Positions 52,397-59,966 of a DNA stretch of 64,000 nt are shown here, piece after piece. The translations under genes and the position numbers were made by a program. The notes beneath the pieces are model-generated. The model saw nothing but the letters and a program-made list of their open reading frames with translations. It was not told the DNA's origin and ran no database searches. The DNA comes from Parafannyhessea umbonata (GTDB taxonomy: Bacteria; Actinomycetota; Coriobacteriia; Coriobacteriales; Atopobiaceae). The stretch spans positions 1 through 64,000 of the forward strand of contig NZ_FOGP01000006.1 of NCBI RefSeq assembly GCF_900111255.1. Reading direction: 5' to 3'. The first letter of the stretch is position 1. Every line of letters starts with the position of its first letter.

Positions 52397-53752
52397 CTAG
52401 TACGCGCAGCCGTTGAGGTCTCCCCAGAGCTTCTTGGCCTCCTGCATGACGAAGGCGTCGATGCGCTCCCTGTCGCAGCCCACCAGCTCGCGGTCGCGAT
52501 AGACCACGCGACCGTTGACGATGGTGGTGCGGCAGTCGTGGCCCTCGACCCCAAAGAGGATGTGGCCGTCGATGTTGTCCGCCCCGAGAGGCGTGGGCGC
52601 GGGATAGTCGAACACGGCGATGTCGGCGGCCGCACCTGCCTTGAGGACGCCCAGGGGCTTGCCGTCCGACTTGGTGGAGAAGTACATGTTCGCCACCTCG
52701 GCGTTGTTCCTGAACAGCATGTCCATCGCCTCGCCCCAGGCAACGTTGGGAAGCGTCGCGTTCAGGCGCTGCAGGGGCACGAAGGCCTTGAGGGACTGCA
52801 GCATGTCGTGGGTGTAGGCATCCGTTCCCATGGTGACAGTAATGCCATGCTTGAAGAACTCGAGCACGGGCGCCGTACCCACGGCGTTGTTGGCGTTGGA
52901 CTGGGGGTTGTTCACGATCTTGGTGTGGGTGTTCGCGACCAGCTCCATGTCTGCGGGGGTAATGTGTATGCAGTGGCCGAGCATGGTCTTCTCGCCCAGG
53001 ATACCGTGGTCGAGCAGGCGATGGATGGAGGTGCAGCCGTGCTTCTGGGCCGAGTCGTAGACGTCGTTGGTGCCCTCGCACACGTGGATGTGGAAGCCCG
53101 TGAGGCCGTCGTTGGCCTGGACCATCTTGTCGAGCGCCTCGTCGGGCAGAGTGAAGAGGGCGTGGCCGCCGAACATGGCGGCGATCATGTCGGAGTCCTC
53201 CTGGGCGGCCCAGCGTGCGAAGTCGGCGTTCTCCTTTATGGACTCGTCGAGCTTCTGCGCACCGTCGCGGTCGGAGACCTCGTAGCAGAGGCACGCGCGC
53301 ATGCCCATCTCTTTCGCGACGTCCTTGATGGCGAAGAGCGAGCCGGGGATCTGGAAGAAGCTCGCGTGGTGGTCGAACAGGGTGGTCACGCCGTTGCGGA
53401 ACGACTCCATCATCGTGACGTAGGCGCAGGCGCGCGTTCCGTCGAGAGAGAGGTGCCGGTCGATGTTCCACCACTGCTGCTCGAGGTTCTCGAGGAAGTT
53501 GGTGGGATTGCACCCCTTGATGGCGAGGCCGCGGGCCAGGCCGGAGTAGATGTGAGTGTGGCAGTTGATGAGGCCGGGCATGATGAGGCCGCCGCGGGCG
53601 TCGACGAACTCCGCCTTGGCGTACTTCTGCCGCATCGCGGCGAGCTCGCCCACCTCGACGATGGTGGTCCCCTCTACCACCACGGCGCCGTCCTCGACGA
53701 ACGGGGTCGCCTGGTCGCGCGTCACGACGCGGCCGTTGCCTACAAGTAGCAT
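52397..53752 (-). CDS. ssnA: SsnA-type amidohydrolase
   Basis: 451 residues of the metal-dependent aminohydrolase superfamily: INCHTHIYSGLARGLAIKG (about residue 58), TGFHIHVCEGTNDV (about 212), MLGHCIHITPADMEL (about 252) and TMGTDAYTHDMLQSL (about 311). SsnA is always found beside ygfK in purine clusters and probably hydrolyses a ring or amidine intermediate. AGGGAGAGG precedes the ATG. It heads the ssnA-ygfK-ferredoxin-xdhD-like operon. Confidence 0.92.
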   Translation of the reverse strand: MLLVGNGRVVTRDQATPFVEDGAVVVEGTTIVEVGELAAMRQKYAKAEFVDARGGLIMPGLINCHTHIYSGLARGLAIKGCNPTNFLENLEQQWWNIDRHLSLDGTRACAYVTMMESFRNGVTTLFDHHASFFQIPGSLFAIKDVAKEMGMRACLCYEVSDRDGAQKLDESIKENADFARWAAQEDSDMIAAMFGGHALFTLPDEALDKMVQANDGLTGFHIHVCEGTNDVYDSAQKHGCTSIHRLLDHGILGEKTMLGHCIHITPADMELVANTHTKIVNNPQSNANNAVGTAPVLEFFKHGITVTMGTDAYTHDMLQSLKAFVPLQRLNATLPNVAWGEAMDMLFRNNAEVANMYFSTKSDGKPLGVLKAGAAADIAVFDYPAPTPLGADNIDGHILFGVEGHDCRTTIVNGRVVYRDRELVGCDRERIDAFVMQEAKKLWGDLNGCAY

Positions 53753-54520
53753 AGGTGTCCTCTCCCTCGCTACGCGCCGCAGATCAGCTACGGCAAATCA
53801 AGTAATAGGCCCGACCCTCTCTTGACGGGCCTCCCGGCGAGTACCGCCTTGCGGCGGCTGCGGACGCCGGTTCCGCAGCGACTCGCGCCTCTGCCGCGCG
53901 TGGGCAGACCCACGCCGCGCGCTGCGCGAAAAGTCAACCAAAGCGAAACGGAACGCACTTGAAAAACGCCCCAGAAACGAACTACACCCCCTGGGCCAGG
54001 ACATGCGGTGTAGCGCTCTGAATTTTCTTTTTCTTACCTAACTTTTATTCTGTTGTTTATGAAATATATGCCGAGAAGCCACCTGCGAGGCAATGCGTCG
54101 GACCCTCCCTCGGCGTACGGCCCGATTTGCCGCCAGACGGTAGAGACGGCTCCGCACGTATGCTCGAAGCTAAGACAATCGCAGGAAAAAAGGGTTATTT
54201 ACGCTCGCGTATAACGCTCTCCGCCCAAAGCGGAGGGGTACTCGACGCCCTGCGGAAAAATGCCGCTCACGAAGAATGCGCCGCCGTAGGTCCCCTAAAA
54301 AAGAGTTAGGTAGCTGGCAAAGGTAATATGTCAGACAAGCAAAAAATTTGTAATAACGAATGCTTCCGACTGTTTACGCAGCATACTTCTGCTTGATTGG
54401 CACAAGCACTTCTCGCCCGCCAAAAAGACGTCGGCCTGGGTCGCTCGCCCACCCTCGCGACTTGGCGGACCGCCATTGGACAATCGCCGTCACGAACTCA
54501 CATTCGAAGGAGACTTCGCC
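53753..54520. promoter_or_regulatory. divergent intergenic region between ssnA and the YheO-like regulator
   Basis: No convincing gene is seen. The half next to ssnA has a perfect hairpin GCGTGGG-CAGA-CCCACGC (53898-53915) without a T-run. The AT-rich part around 54030-54058 includes ACCTAAC (54036-54042) and GTTGTTT (54052-54058), a loosened version of the shared palindrome. A ModE-like repeat GTTAT-N12-ATAACGC lies at 54194-54217. Another hairpin CTCCGC/GCGGAG is at 54219-54235. The regulator promoter probably lies at 54300-54380. Confidence 0.4.
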
Positions 54521-55186
54521 ATGGAGAAAAGAGAGCTCGACCTCCTGAGCAGGCTCGCCAAGGGAATCGCCAAGGAATTCGGCAGCAAGTGCGAGGTCGT
54601 GGTCCACGACCTGGAGTCGAAGGACCCCAACAGCACCATCGTGGCCATCGAGAACGGCGAGGTCTCCGGCAGGAAGCTAGGGGACGGCCCCTCGAACGTG
54701 GTCCTCAAGGCGCTCAACTCGGACCCCGAGCAGCTGCACGACAAGCTCGCGTACCTCACCAAGACCGAGGATGGGAAGGTCCTGAGGTCGTCGACGATCT
54801 TCTATCGCAACGAGGCGGGGAAGCCCATCGCGGTTCTGGGCATCAACTATGACACCTCGCTGCTCTGGGCGATCCAAGACGCGCTGCACGACTTCAACAA
54901 CCACGAGGACGAGGAGCCCGTCGCCGCGACCGCGACCATCCCGCACAACGTGACCGACCTTCTGGACGAGCTCATTGACGAGTCCATGCGCATCACGGGC
55001 AAGCCCGTGGCGCTGATGACCAAGGAGGACAAGGTCAAGGCGATCGGCTACCTGAACGACGCCGGCGCCTTCCTGATCACCAAGAGCGGCCAGAAGGTCT
55101 GCAACTACTTCGGCATCTCGAAGTACACGCTCTACAGCTACATGGACGAGGCAAAGAGCGCGCGCGAGGGCGAGGTCAAGGAATAG
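54521..55186 (+). CDS. YheO/DauR-family transcriptional regulator (PAS-like + HTH)
   Basis: 221 residues. Residues ~1-115 are the YheO-like PAS domain (LAKGIAKEFGSKCEVVVHDL; NSTIVAIENGEVSGRKLGD; FYRNEAGKPIAVLGINYD), and the C-terminal ~60 residues are the HTH_22 domain (KVKAIGYLNDAGAFLITKSGQ, CNYFGISKYTLYSYMDEAK). Members control amino-acid catabolism and respond to small ligands. The ATG at 54521 follows AAGGAG. It forms an operon with the M20 peptidase. It is a candidate for the protein binding the shared palindrome, but that is untested. Confidence 0.88.
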   Translation: MEKRELDLLSRLAKGIAKEFGSKCEVVVHDLESKDPNSTIVAIENGEVSGRKLGDGPSNVVLKALNSDPEQLHDKLAYLTKTEDGKVLRSSTIFYRNEAGKPIAVLGINYDTSLLWAIQDALHDFNNHEDEEPVAATATIPHNVTDLLDELIDESMRITGKPVALMTKEDKVKAIGYLNDAGAFLITKSGQKVCNYFGISKYTLYSYMDEAKSAREGEVKE

Positions 55187-55187
55187 C

Positions 55188-56399
55188 ATGGAGCTAGACC
55201 AAGAGGCAATCGAGCTCGCCCGGGAGCTCGTTCGGATAGACTCCTCCGACCCAGGCGCCTACGAGGGCGAGATACAGGAGTTCATTCGCGCATGGCTGCT
55301 CGAGCGCATCGAGCGGCTGCGACCCGAGCTCGCCGGAAGGGCGGAGGTGTCGCTCGAGCAGATCGAGCCGCTTGCGGGCCGCAAGTGCCTTCGCGCGCGA
55401 ATCGTCCCCGCGGCCAAGGGGGAGGCACTTCTCCCCGAGCTCGTGCTCTTGAGCCACATGGACACCGTGACGCTGGGAGAGGGCTGGTCCAGGGACACGC
55501 CCGCGCTGGGCGCGGTTGTTCGCGACGGCCGCCTGTGGGGCCGCGGTTCCTGCGACATGAAGGGCGGCATGGCCTGCGCGATGCTGGCGTTTGACGACGC
55601 GCTGGGCGCAGTCGCGAACGACCTGGCTCCCCGAAGGGCCCTGAGCTTCGTCGCGACCTGCGACGAGGAGGACTTCATGCGCGGCAGCGACGCCGCAATT
55701 CGCGCGGGCTGGCTTGACGGCTCGCAGTGGGTGCTGGACACGGAGCCCACCGACGGCTACGTCCGCATGGCGCACAAGGGCCGGACTTGGTTCGAGATGG
55801 GCTTCTCGGGCGTGACCGCGCACGCGAGTACGCCGTGGATGGGGGCCGATGCCGTTGCTGCGACGGCCTGTGCCATCGACGCCATCAGGCGCGAGGTCGG
55901 GGAACTACCCGAAGACGATGAGCTGGGAAAGACCACCGTCACGTTTGGCCAGGTACAGGGAGGATATCGCCCGTACGTCGTGCCTGACTCATGCACGACC
56001 TGGATAGACATGCGCCTGGCGCCGCCCTGCACCCCACGCGACGCGCAGGACATTGTCGAGCATGCCATCGCCCTGGCCGAGGGCGAGGTTCCCGGCACGC
56101 ACGGATCGCTGAAGGTCACGGGAGACAGGCCGGCGATTCCCTCGCACGCCGACTCTCCCCTGCTTGCAAAGATGCGCGCGGCGACGCTGGAGGTCTGCGG
56201 AAGCGCCGCAGAGACGAAGACGTTCACCGGCTACACCGACTCCGCGGTCGTGGCTGGGACCTGCGAAAACCCGAACTGCGCATCGTATGGCCCGGGAAGC
56301 CTGGAGGTCGCGCACAAGCCGAACGAGTTCGTGCCGCTGGAGGACCTCGCGCGCGTAAGGTCGGTCTTCCGCCGATTGGTGCTCGACTGCCTGGAATAG
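55188..56399 (+). CDS. M20-family peptidase/deacylase (ArgE/DapE type)
   Basis: 403 residues with metal ligands in VLLSHMDTVTLGEGW (about residue 88) and GRGSCDMKGGMACAMLAF (about 120), catalytic ATCDEEDFMRGSDAA (about 163) and DTEPTDGYVRMAHKGR (about 187). The dimerisation domain follows. Function is hydrolysis of an N-acyl or N-carbamoyl amino acid; the substrate is unknown. It starts 1 nt after the regulator stop with AAGGA inside the upstream gene, so both are coupled. It is clearly distinct from YgeY, and may act on a related ureido intermediate. Confidence 0.88.
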   Translation: MELDQEAIELARELVRIDSSDPGAYEGEIQEFIRAWLLERIERLRPELAGRAEVSLEQIEPLAGRKCLRARIVPAAKGEALLPELVLLSHMDTVTLGEGWSRDTPALGAVVRDGRLWGRGSCDMKGGMACAMLAFDDALGAVANDLAPRRALSFVATCDEEDFMRGSDAAIRAGWLDGSQWVLDTEPTDGYVRMAHKGRTWFEMGFSGVTAHASTPWMGADAVAATACAIDAIRREVGELPEDDELGKTTVTFGQVQGGYRPYVVPDSCTTWIDMRLAPPCTPRDAQDIVEHAIALAEGEVPGTHGSLKVTGDRPAIPSHADSPLLAKMRAATLEVCGSAAETKTFTGYTDSAVVAGTCENPNCASYGPGSLEVAHKPNEFVPLEDLARVRSVFRRLVLDCLE

Positions 56400-56430
56400 C
56401 GACACACGGCATGGCGAACGATTGCCCCTC

Positions 56431-56584
56431 GGTCACCCAAATCGCTCCAGATACGCTCTTTGGTCACCCAAATCGGCTCGCGGCAGCTCTTTGGGCCCGG
56501 TTTTGCTGGGCAAACGTGGAGGGAAGAGCTTCTTGCGGGCGATTCGGGTGACCGCAGGGCTTCCGGCGGGCGATTTGGGTGACC
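56431..56584. repeat. two inverted pairs of the ~31-bp GCGATTTGGGTGACC repeat
   Basis: GGTCACCCAAATCG at 56431-56444 and 56462-56475, then CGATTCGGGTGACC at 56540-56553 and CGATTTGGGTGACC at 56571-56584. Each pair is spaced 31 bp and the two pairs face each other, giving a large imperfect palindrome. The unit is the same as at 33009-33083. It lies between the convergent peptidase and nagA genes. Confidence 0.7.
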
Positions 56585-56593
56585 TGCCGCGCC

Positions 56594-56629
56594 GAACAAG
56601 AGGCGCCGGGCCCGAAACCGGACCCGGCG
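56594..56629 (-). terminator. probable terminator of the gntR-agaS-nagA operon
   Basis: CGCCGGG (56604-56610) and CCCGGCG (56623-56629) form a stem enclosing a smaller CCG/CGG pairing; the minus strand continues with CCTCTTGTT, a weak T-rich tail. It is 26 nt after the nagA stop. Confidence 0.55.
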
Positions 56630-56654
56630 TCTCGCTCGGCTGTTATTGCTCCCC

Positions 56655-57848
56655 CTACTCGACCAGACGGCCGCCAAGGTAGGTGGCTTCGAGGCCAAGC
56701 CCCTCGTTCAGGACGACGTAGTCGGCGGGGCGGCCACAGACGATTGCGCCGCAACGGTCGGCGATGCCGGCGGAGCGGGCCGCGACCTCGGTCGCCATGC
56801 GGATGGCTTGCTCGGCAGAGGCAATCTGCCAATCGTAGAGGTTCTTGACCCCCTGGGCCAGAGTGAGGACCGAGCCCGCGATGCTGCTCATGTCGGACAG
56901 GTAGCAGAGCCCGTCCTTCAGTACCACGTCCATGCCACCGCTGGTGTAGGAGCCGTCCTCGAGCCCACCGCAGGCGAGGCAGTCGGTAATGGGCACCACG
57001 TGCTCCCAGCCCTTGGCGCGCACGAGCGCCTTCATGGCCGGTGCCGATACGTGCTTGCCGTCGCAGATCAGCTCTGCGTAGGTGTCGTTGCTCACCATGG
57101 CGCAGCCAACGACACCCGGCTCGCGGTGGTGCAGGCCGCGCATGCCGTTGAACGTGTGCACGAAGCAGCTCGCTCCCGCGTCGACCGCGGCGGAGGCCTC
57201 CTCGTAGGTTGCGTCGCTGTGCCCGATGCAGGACACGACACCACGCTCGACCAGTCCGGCCACGTATTCCTTGGAGCCATCGCGCTCGGGAGCCAGCGCG
57301 CTCTTGCGAATGATCCCGCCCGCAAGCTCCTGCCAGCGGTCGAACACCTCAAGCGACGGGTCAATCAGGTACGCGGGGTTCTGTGCGCCCACGTGCTTCT
57401 GGGTGAAGAACGGCCCCTCCAGATAGATGCCCTGGATGCGCGCGGCGGCACCCGTCTGCCCCTGCGCGGCCTCGGCAATCGAGGCGCAGGCCCGGCCGAT
57501 GCGCTCCACGTCGTCGGTGAAAGTCGTCGGCAGCCACGAGGTGGTGCCGCGGCGGGCCAGCTCCAGACCAGCCTCACCGAGGCCATCGGGGTCGAGGTCC
57601 GTGGCCGCGTGGCCAAAGAAGCCGTGGATGTGCGTGTCGACGAAGCCAGGCGCGATCCAGCAGCCGCTCTCGTCGACCAGGTCCATGCCCTTGGGAATGT
57701 CGGGCGTCCACAGGCCGAAGCGGCCCTCGTAGACGGTCAGGTAGCCACCGTCGCAGACGCGACCCGGCAGGACGAAGTGATCAGCGCGGATGGCGTAGGT
57801 CGCGCGCGTGACATCGACGCCGCCCGCAGCGCTTGCGTTGCTTGCCAT
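56655..57848 (-). CDS. nagA: N-acetylglucosamine/galactosamine-6-phosphate deacetylase
   Basis: 397 residues of the NagA family: GFVDTHIHGFFGHAATDL (about residue 70), GIYLEGPFF (about 142), CIGHSDATYEEA (about 207), FVHTFNGMRGL (about 229) and the catalytic aspartate in VPITDCLACGG (about 291). It deacetylates the phosphorylated amino sugar. Pairing with agaS suggests GalNAc-6-phosphate. AGGAGGGG precedes the ATG. Confidence 0.9.
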   Translation of the reverse strand: MASNASAAGGVDVTRATYAIRADHFVLPGRVCDGGYLTVYEGRFGLWTPDIPKGMDLVDESGCWIAPGFVDTHIHGFFGHAATDLDPDGLGEAGLELARRGTTSWLPTTFTDDVERIGRACASIAEAAQGQTGAAARIQGIYLEGPFFTQKHVGAQNPAYLIDPSLEVFDRWQELAGGIIRKSALAPERDGSKEYVAGLVERGVVSCIGHSDATYEEASAAVDAGASCFVHTFNGMRGLHHREPGVVGCAMVSNDTYAELICDGKHVSAPAMKALVRAKGWEHVVPITDCLACGGLEDGSYTSGGMDVVLKDGLCYLSDMSSIAGSVLTLAQGVKNLYDWQIASAEQAIRMATEVAARSAGIADRCGAIVCGRPADYVVLNEGLGLEATYLGGRLVE

Positions 57849-57859
57849 GGGCGCCCCTC

Positions 57860-59026
57860 CTATGCCTCGAACGGGTGAATCGTGACGCCCTTGACCACGC
57901 GGTTTACCGTGCCCGTGGGCGACGGCGTGTCAGGCGTGTTGCCAACCTTGATGGAGGTGTTGAGCGAGACCGTCTGCGCAAGGAGCACGAACGGCAGCGC
58001 GAGGTAGGCCTCGGGGAGAAGTGCCCCGCCAAGCGTAATCGACTCCCCGCCGAACATGAGGTCGGCCTTCTGCTGGACGGCGACCACGTGCTGCGCGATG
58101 CCATCGGCCGCAATCTCGTCGAGGATGTCGACGTCGTACTGGCGCGTGTAGGGGTCGTTCGAGACGAAGACGAACACCAGCGTACGATCGTTCACAAATG
58201 ACTTGGGTCCGTGGCGGTAGCCCATGGAGCTGTCATACGAGGTCGCGATCAGGCCATGCGTGAGCTCCAGAATCTTGAGCTGGGCCTCCTTGGTCAGCGC
58301 ATTGAGCGAGCCAGAGCCCAGGTAGGTGATGCGGTCGAAGTCACTAGCGAGAAGGGCCTTGACCTCATCCTCGCGGGCGATGACGTCGCGGCCAAGTTCG
58401 GCCGCGGTCGAGACCCACGCGCCCTTCTCGTCGCGGGAGGAGGTGTCGAAGATGAGTGCGGCCAGGAGCTCCATGCAAGAGAACGAGCCGGTCATGGCGA
58501 AGCCCTGGTCGTTGGCGCGCGGGATGAGGATGGTCAGCGCGTCGTCGCGGTCGGCGGACTCGACGGCCAGGCGCCCCTCGGGAGCGCAGGTGATGTTGAG
58601 GAAGCGGATGTCCTTGCACACCTGGCCGGCGCGCTCGACGGCGGCCAGCGACTCGGGGCTGTTGCCACTGCGGGCGAACGAGACCAAGAGCGTCGGGTCG
58701 TCGGCGCGCAGGTAGTCCTCGGGCGCGGCGACAATGTCGGTCGAAGCGAGCGAGAGGAACACGAACGCGTCGTTGTCACCCTTGCGACGAAGGTACGGGA
58801 CGAGCGTGTTGCCCACGTACTCGGACGTGCCCGCCCCCGTGAAGACGACGCGGGTGCGACGGTCGCCGCCCAGCTTGCGGGCCGCCTCGACAAACTCGTC
58901 TATGGCCTTGCGGTTCTTGTCGTAGATGCCGAGCGTGTCCTCCCAAAGGTCTGGCTGCTGCTTGATCTCGTGGGTAGTGATATGGGCACCCTGGGACTTA
59001 AGGGTCTCCTCGTCCGCCTCGAACAT
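57860..59026 (-). CDS. agaS: AgaS-type SIS-domain sugar-phosphate deaminase/isomerase
   Basis: 388 residues with two SIS domains: VVFTGAGTSEYVGNTLVPYLR (about 58) with SFARSGNSPESLAA (about 115), and YLGSGSLNALTKEAQLKILELT (about 235) with HGPKSFVND (about 271). This is the AgaS type, which converts galactosamine-6-phosphate to tagatose-6-phosphate. GGAAAGGAG precedes the ATG at 59026. It lies between gntR and nagA, 11 nt before nagA. Confidence 0.9.
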   Translation of the reverse strand: MFEADEETLKSQGAHITTHEIKQQPDLWEDTLGIYDKNRKAIDEFVEAARKLGGDRRTRVVFTGAGTSEYVGNTLVPYLRRKGDNDAFVFLSLASTDIVAAPEDYLRADDPTLLVSFARSGNSPESLAAVERAGQVCKDIRFLNITCAPEGRLAVESADRDDALTILIPRANDQGFAMTGSFSCMELLAALIFDTSSRDEKGAWVSTAAELGRDVIAREDEVKALLASDFDRITYLGSGSLNALTKEAQLKILELTHGLIATSYDSSMGYRHGPKSFVNDRTLVFVFVSNDPYTRQYDVDILDEIAADGIAQHVVAVQQKADLMFGGESITLGGALLPEAYLALPFVLLAQTVSLNTSIKVGNTPDTPSPTGTVNRVVKGVTIHPFEA

Positions 59027-59061
59027 GTGCCAACTCCTTTCCTCAGCCAGACGCCGCACGC

Positions 59062-59790
59062 CTAGCCTCTGTGATGCGAAACCTTGTATATGAACTGATC
59101 GGCGCGTGCGACGCTGTGCGTGTACTCGATGATCAGGTTCTTCTCGTCGTAAGTGGTCCTTACCAGCTTCAGGACGGGCGCGCCCTCCTGGATCCCCAGG
59201 AGCTCGGCCTCCTCGCGCCTGGCAAGGCTCGCGCGAAACTCCTCGTCGGCCACCTTGATGACGTCGCGGTAGTCGTTCTCGATGATCTCGTAGAGGGGCC
59301 TCTCGTCCAGGTCTGCTCGGGTAAGCCCGACGAACTGGCTCACGGGCAGGTAAGTCCGCTCGAGCATCATGGGAATGTCGTCGGCTATGCGCAGGCGGCG
59401 AATCCGGTAGACACGCTCGCCCAGGCGAACGCCCAGGTGCTCGGCCACGTGCTTGGGAGCCTCGACAATCTCGAACTTCAGCGTCTCAGTGCGCGGGGTG
59501 CGTCCCATCTCGCGCATCTGGTCGGTGAAGCTGTAGGCGCCCAGCAGGTTGGTCGGCTCCTCGTGCGCTTCGGCCACGAAGGTGCCCTTGCCGTGCCTCC
59601 TGACAACGAGCCCCATGCTCTCCAGCTGGGCCAGCGCCAGGCGTACGGTCGTGCGCGAGAGACCATACCTCTCAGAAAGCTCGCGCTCCGAGGGAAGCAG
59701 GTCGCCAGCCAAGAGCTCGTTCTCGATCCTGTCCTTAAGCACGTCCACAAGCTGGTCATACAGTGGTTGCTTGCGTGAAGATTTAGCCAT
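59062..59790 (-). CDS. GntR-family (HutC/UTRA) regulator
   Basis: 242 residues. N-terminal winged helix (LPSERELSERYGLSRTTVRLALAQLESMGLVVRRHGKGTFV, landmark) and C-terminal UTRA ligand domain (VGLTRADLDERPLYEIIENDY; EFRASLARREEAELLGI). These regulators bind phosphorylated amino sugars. It is first in the gntR-agaS-nagA operon and likely controls the PTS operon and the kinase at 63770. Confidence 0.92.
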   Translation of the reverse strand: MAKSSRKQPLYDQLVDVLKDRIENELLAGDLLPSERELSERYGLSRTTVRLALAQLESMGLVVRRHGKGTFVAEAHEEPTNLLGAYSFTDQMREMGRTPRTETLKFEIVEAPKHVAEHLGVRLGERVYRIRRLRIADDIPMMLERTYLPVSQFVGLTRADLDERPLYEIIENDYRDVIKVADEEFRASLARREEAELLGIQEGAPVLKLVRTTYDEKNLIIEYTHSVARADQFIYKVSHHRG

Positions 59791-59880
59791 TGCAATCTCC
59801 TATCGCGACTGGTCTGGTGTCCCAAGTGGTTTGGTTATCGCTACCAGTACTATACCCATGGGGATCTGACGAGAAGCGAC
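59791..59880. promoter_or_regulatory. gntR promoter with repeated CTGGT/ACCAG half-sites
   Basis: CTGGTCT (59809-59815), TGGTTTGGTTA and CTACCAG (59841-59847) followed by TACTATACC lie in the 90 nt upstream of gntR. Similar ATACCAG/CTGGTAT elements recur in the PTS/kinase divergent region, so these are candidate autoregulatory sites. Confidence 0.35.
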
Positions 59881-59887
59881 GGAAGTC

Positions 59888-59922
59888 GGGAGGCGTGCGG
59901 CATGCGGCGCCGCACGCCTCCC
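59888..59922 (-). terminator. 13-bp hairpin ending the PTS operon
   Basis: GGGAGGCGTGCGG (59888-59900) and CCGCACGCCTCCC (59910-59922) are perfectly complementary with a 9-nt loop, 45 nt after the EIID stop. The downstream T-run is weak (CTTCCGTCGCTTCTC), so termination strength is uncertain. Confidence 0.65.
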
Positions 59923-59966
59923 CAGGGGGAATCATCTTAGGGCCCAGGCGCGGGCCCCGGATGCCA

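Noticed and set aside
53898-53915. Terminator hairpin between ssnA and the regulator
   Set aside because: A perfect 7-bp stem is present, but no T-run follows on either strand and no gene ends nearby.
54127-54309. 60-codon plus-strand frame before the YheO-like regulator
   Set aside because: No ribosome binding site, no recognisable features, and it overlaps a ModE-like repeat and hairpins.
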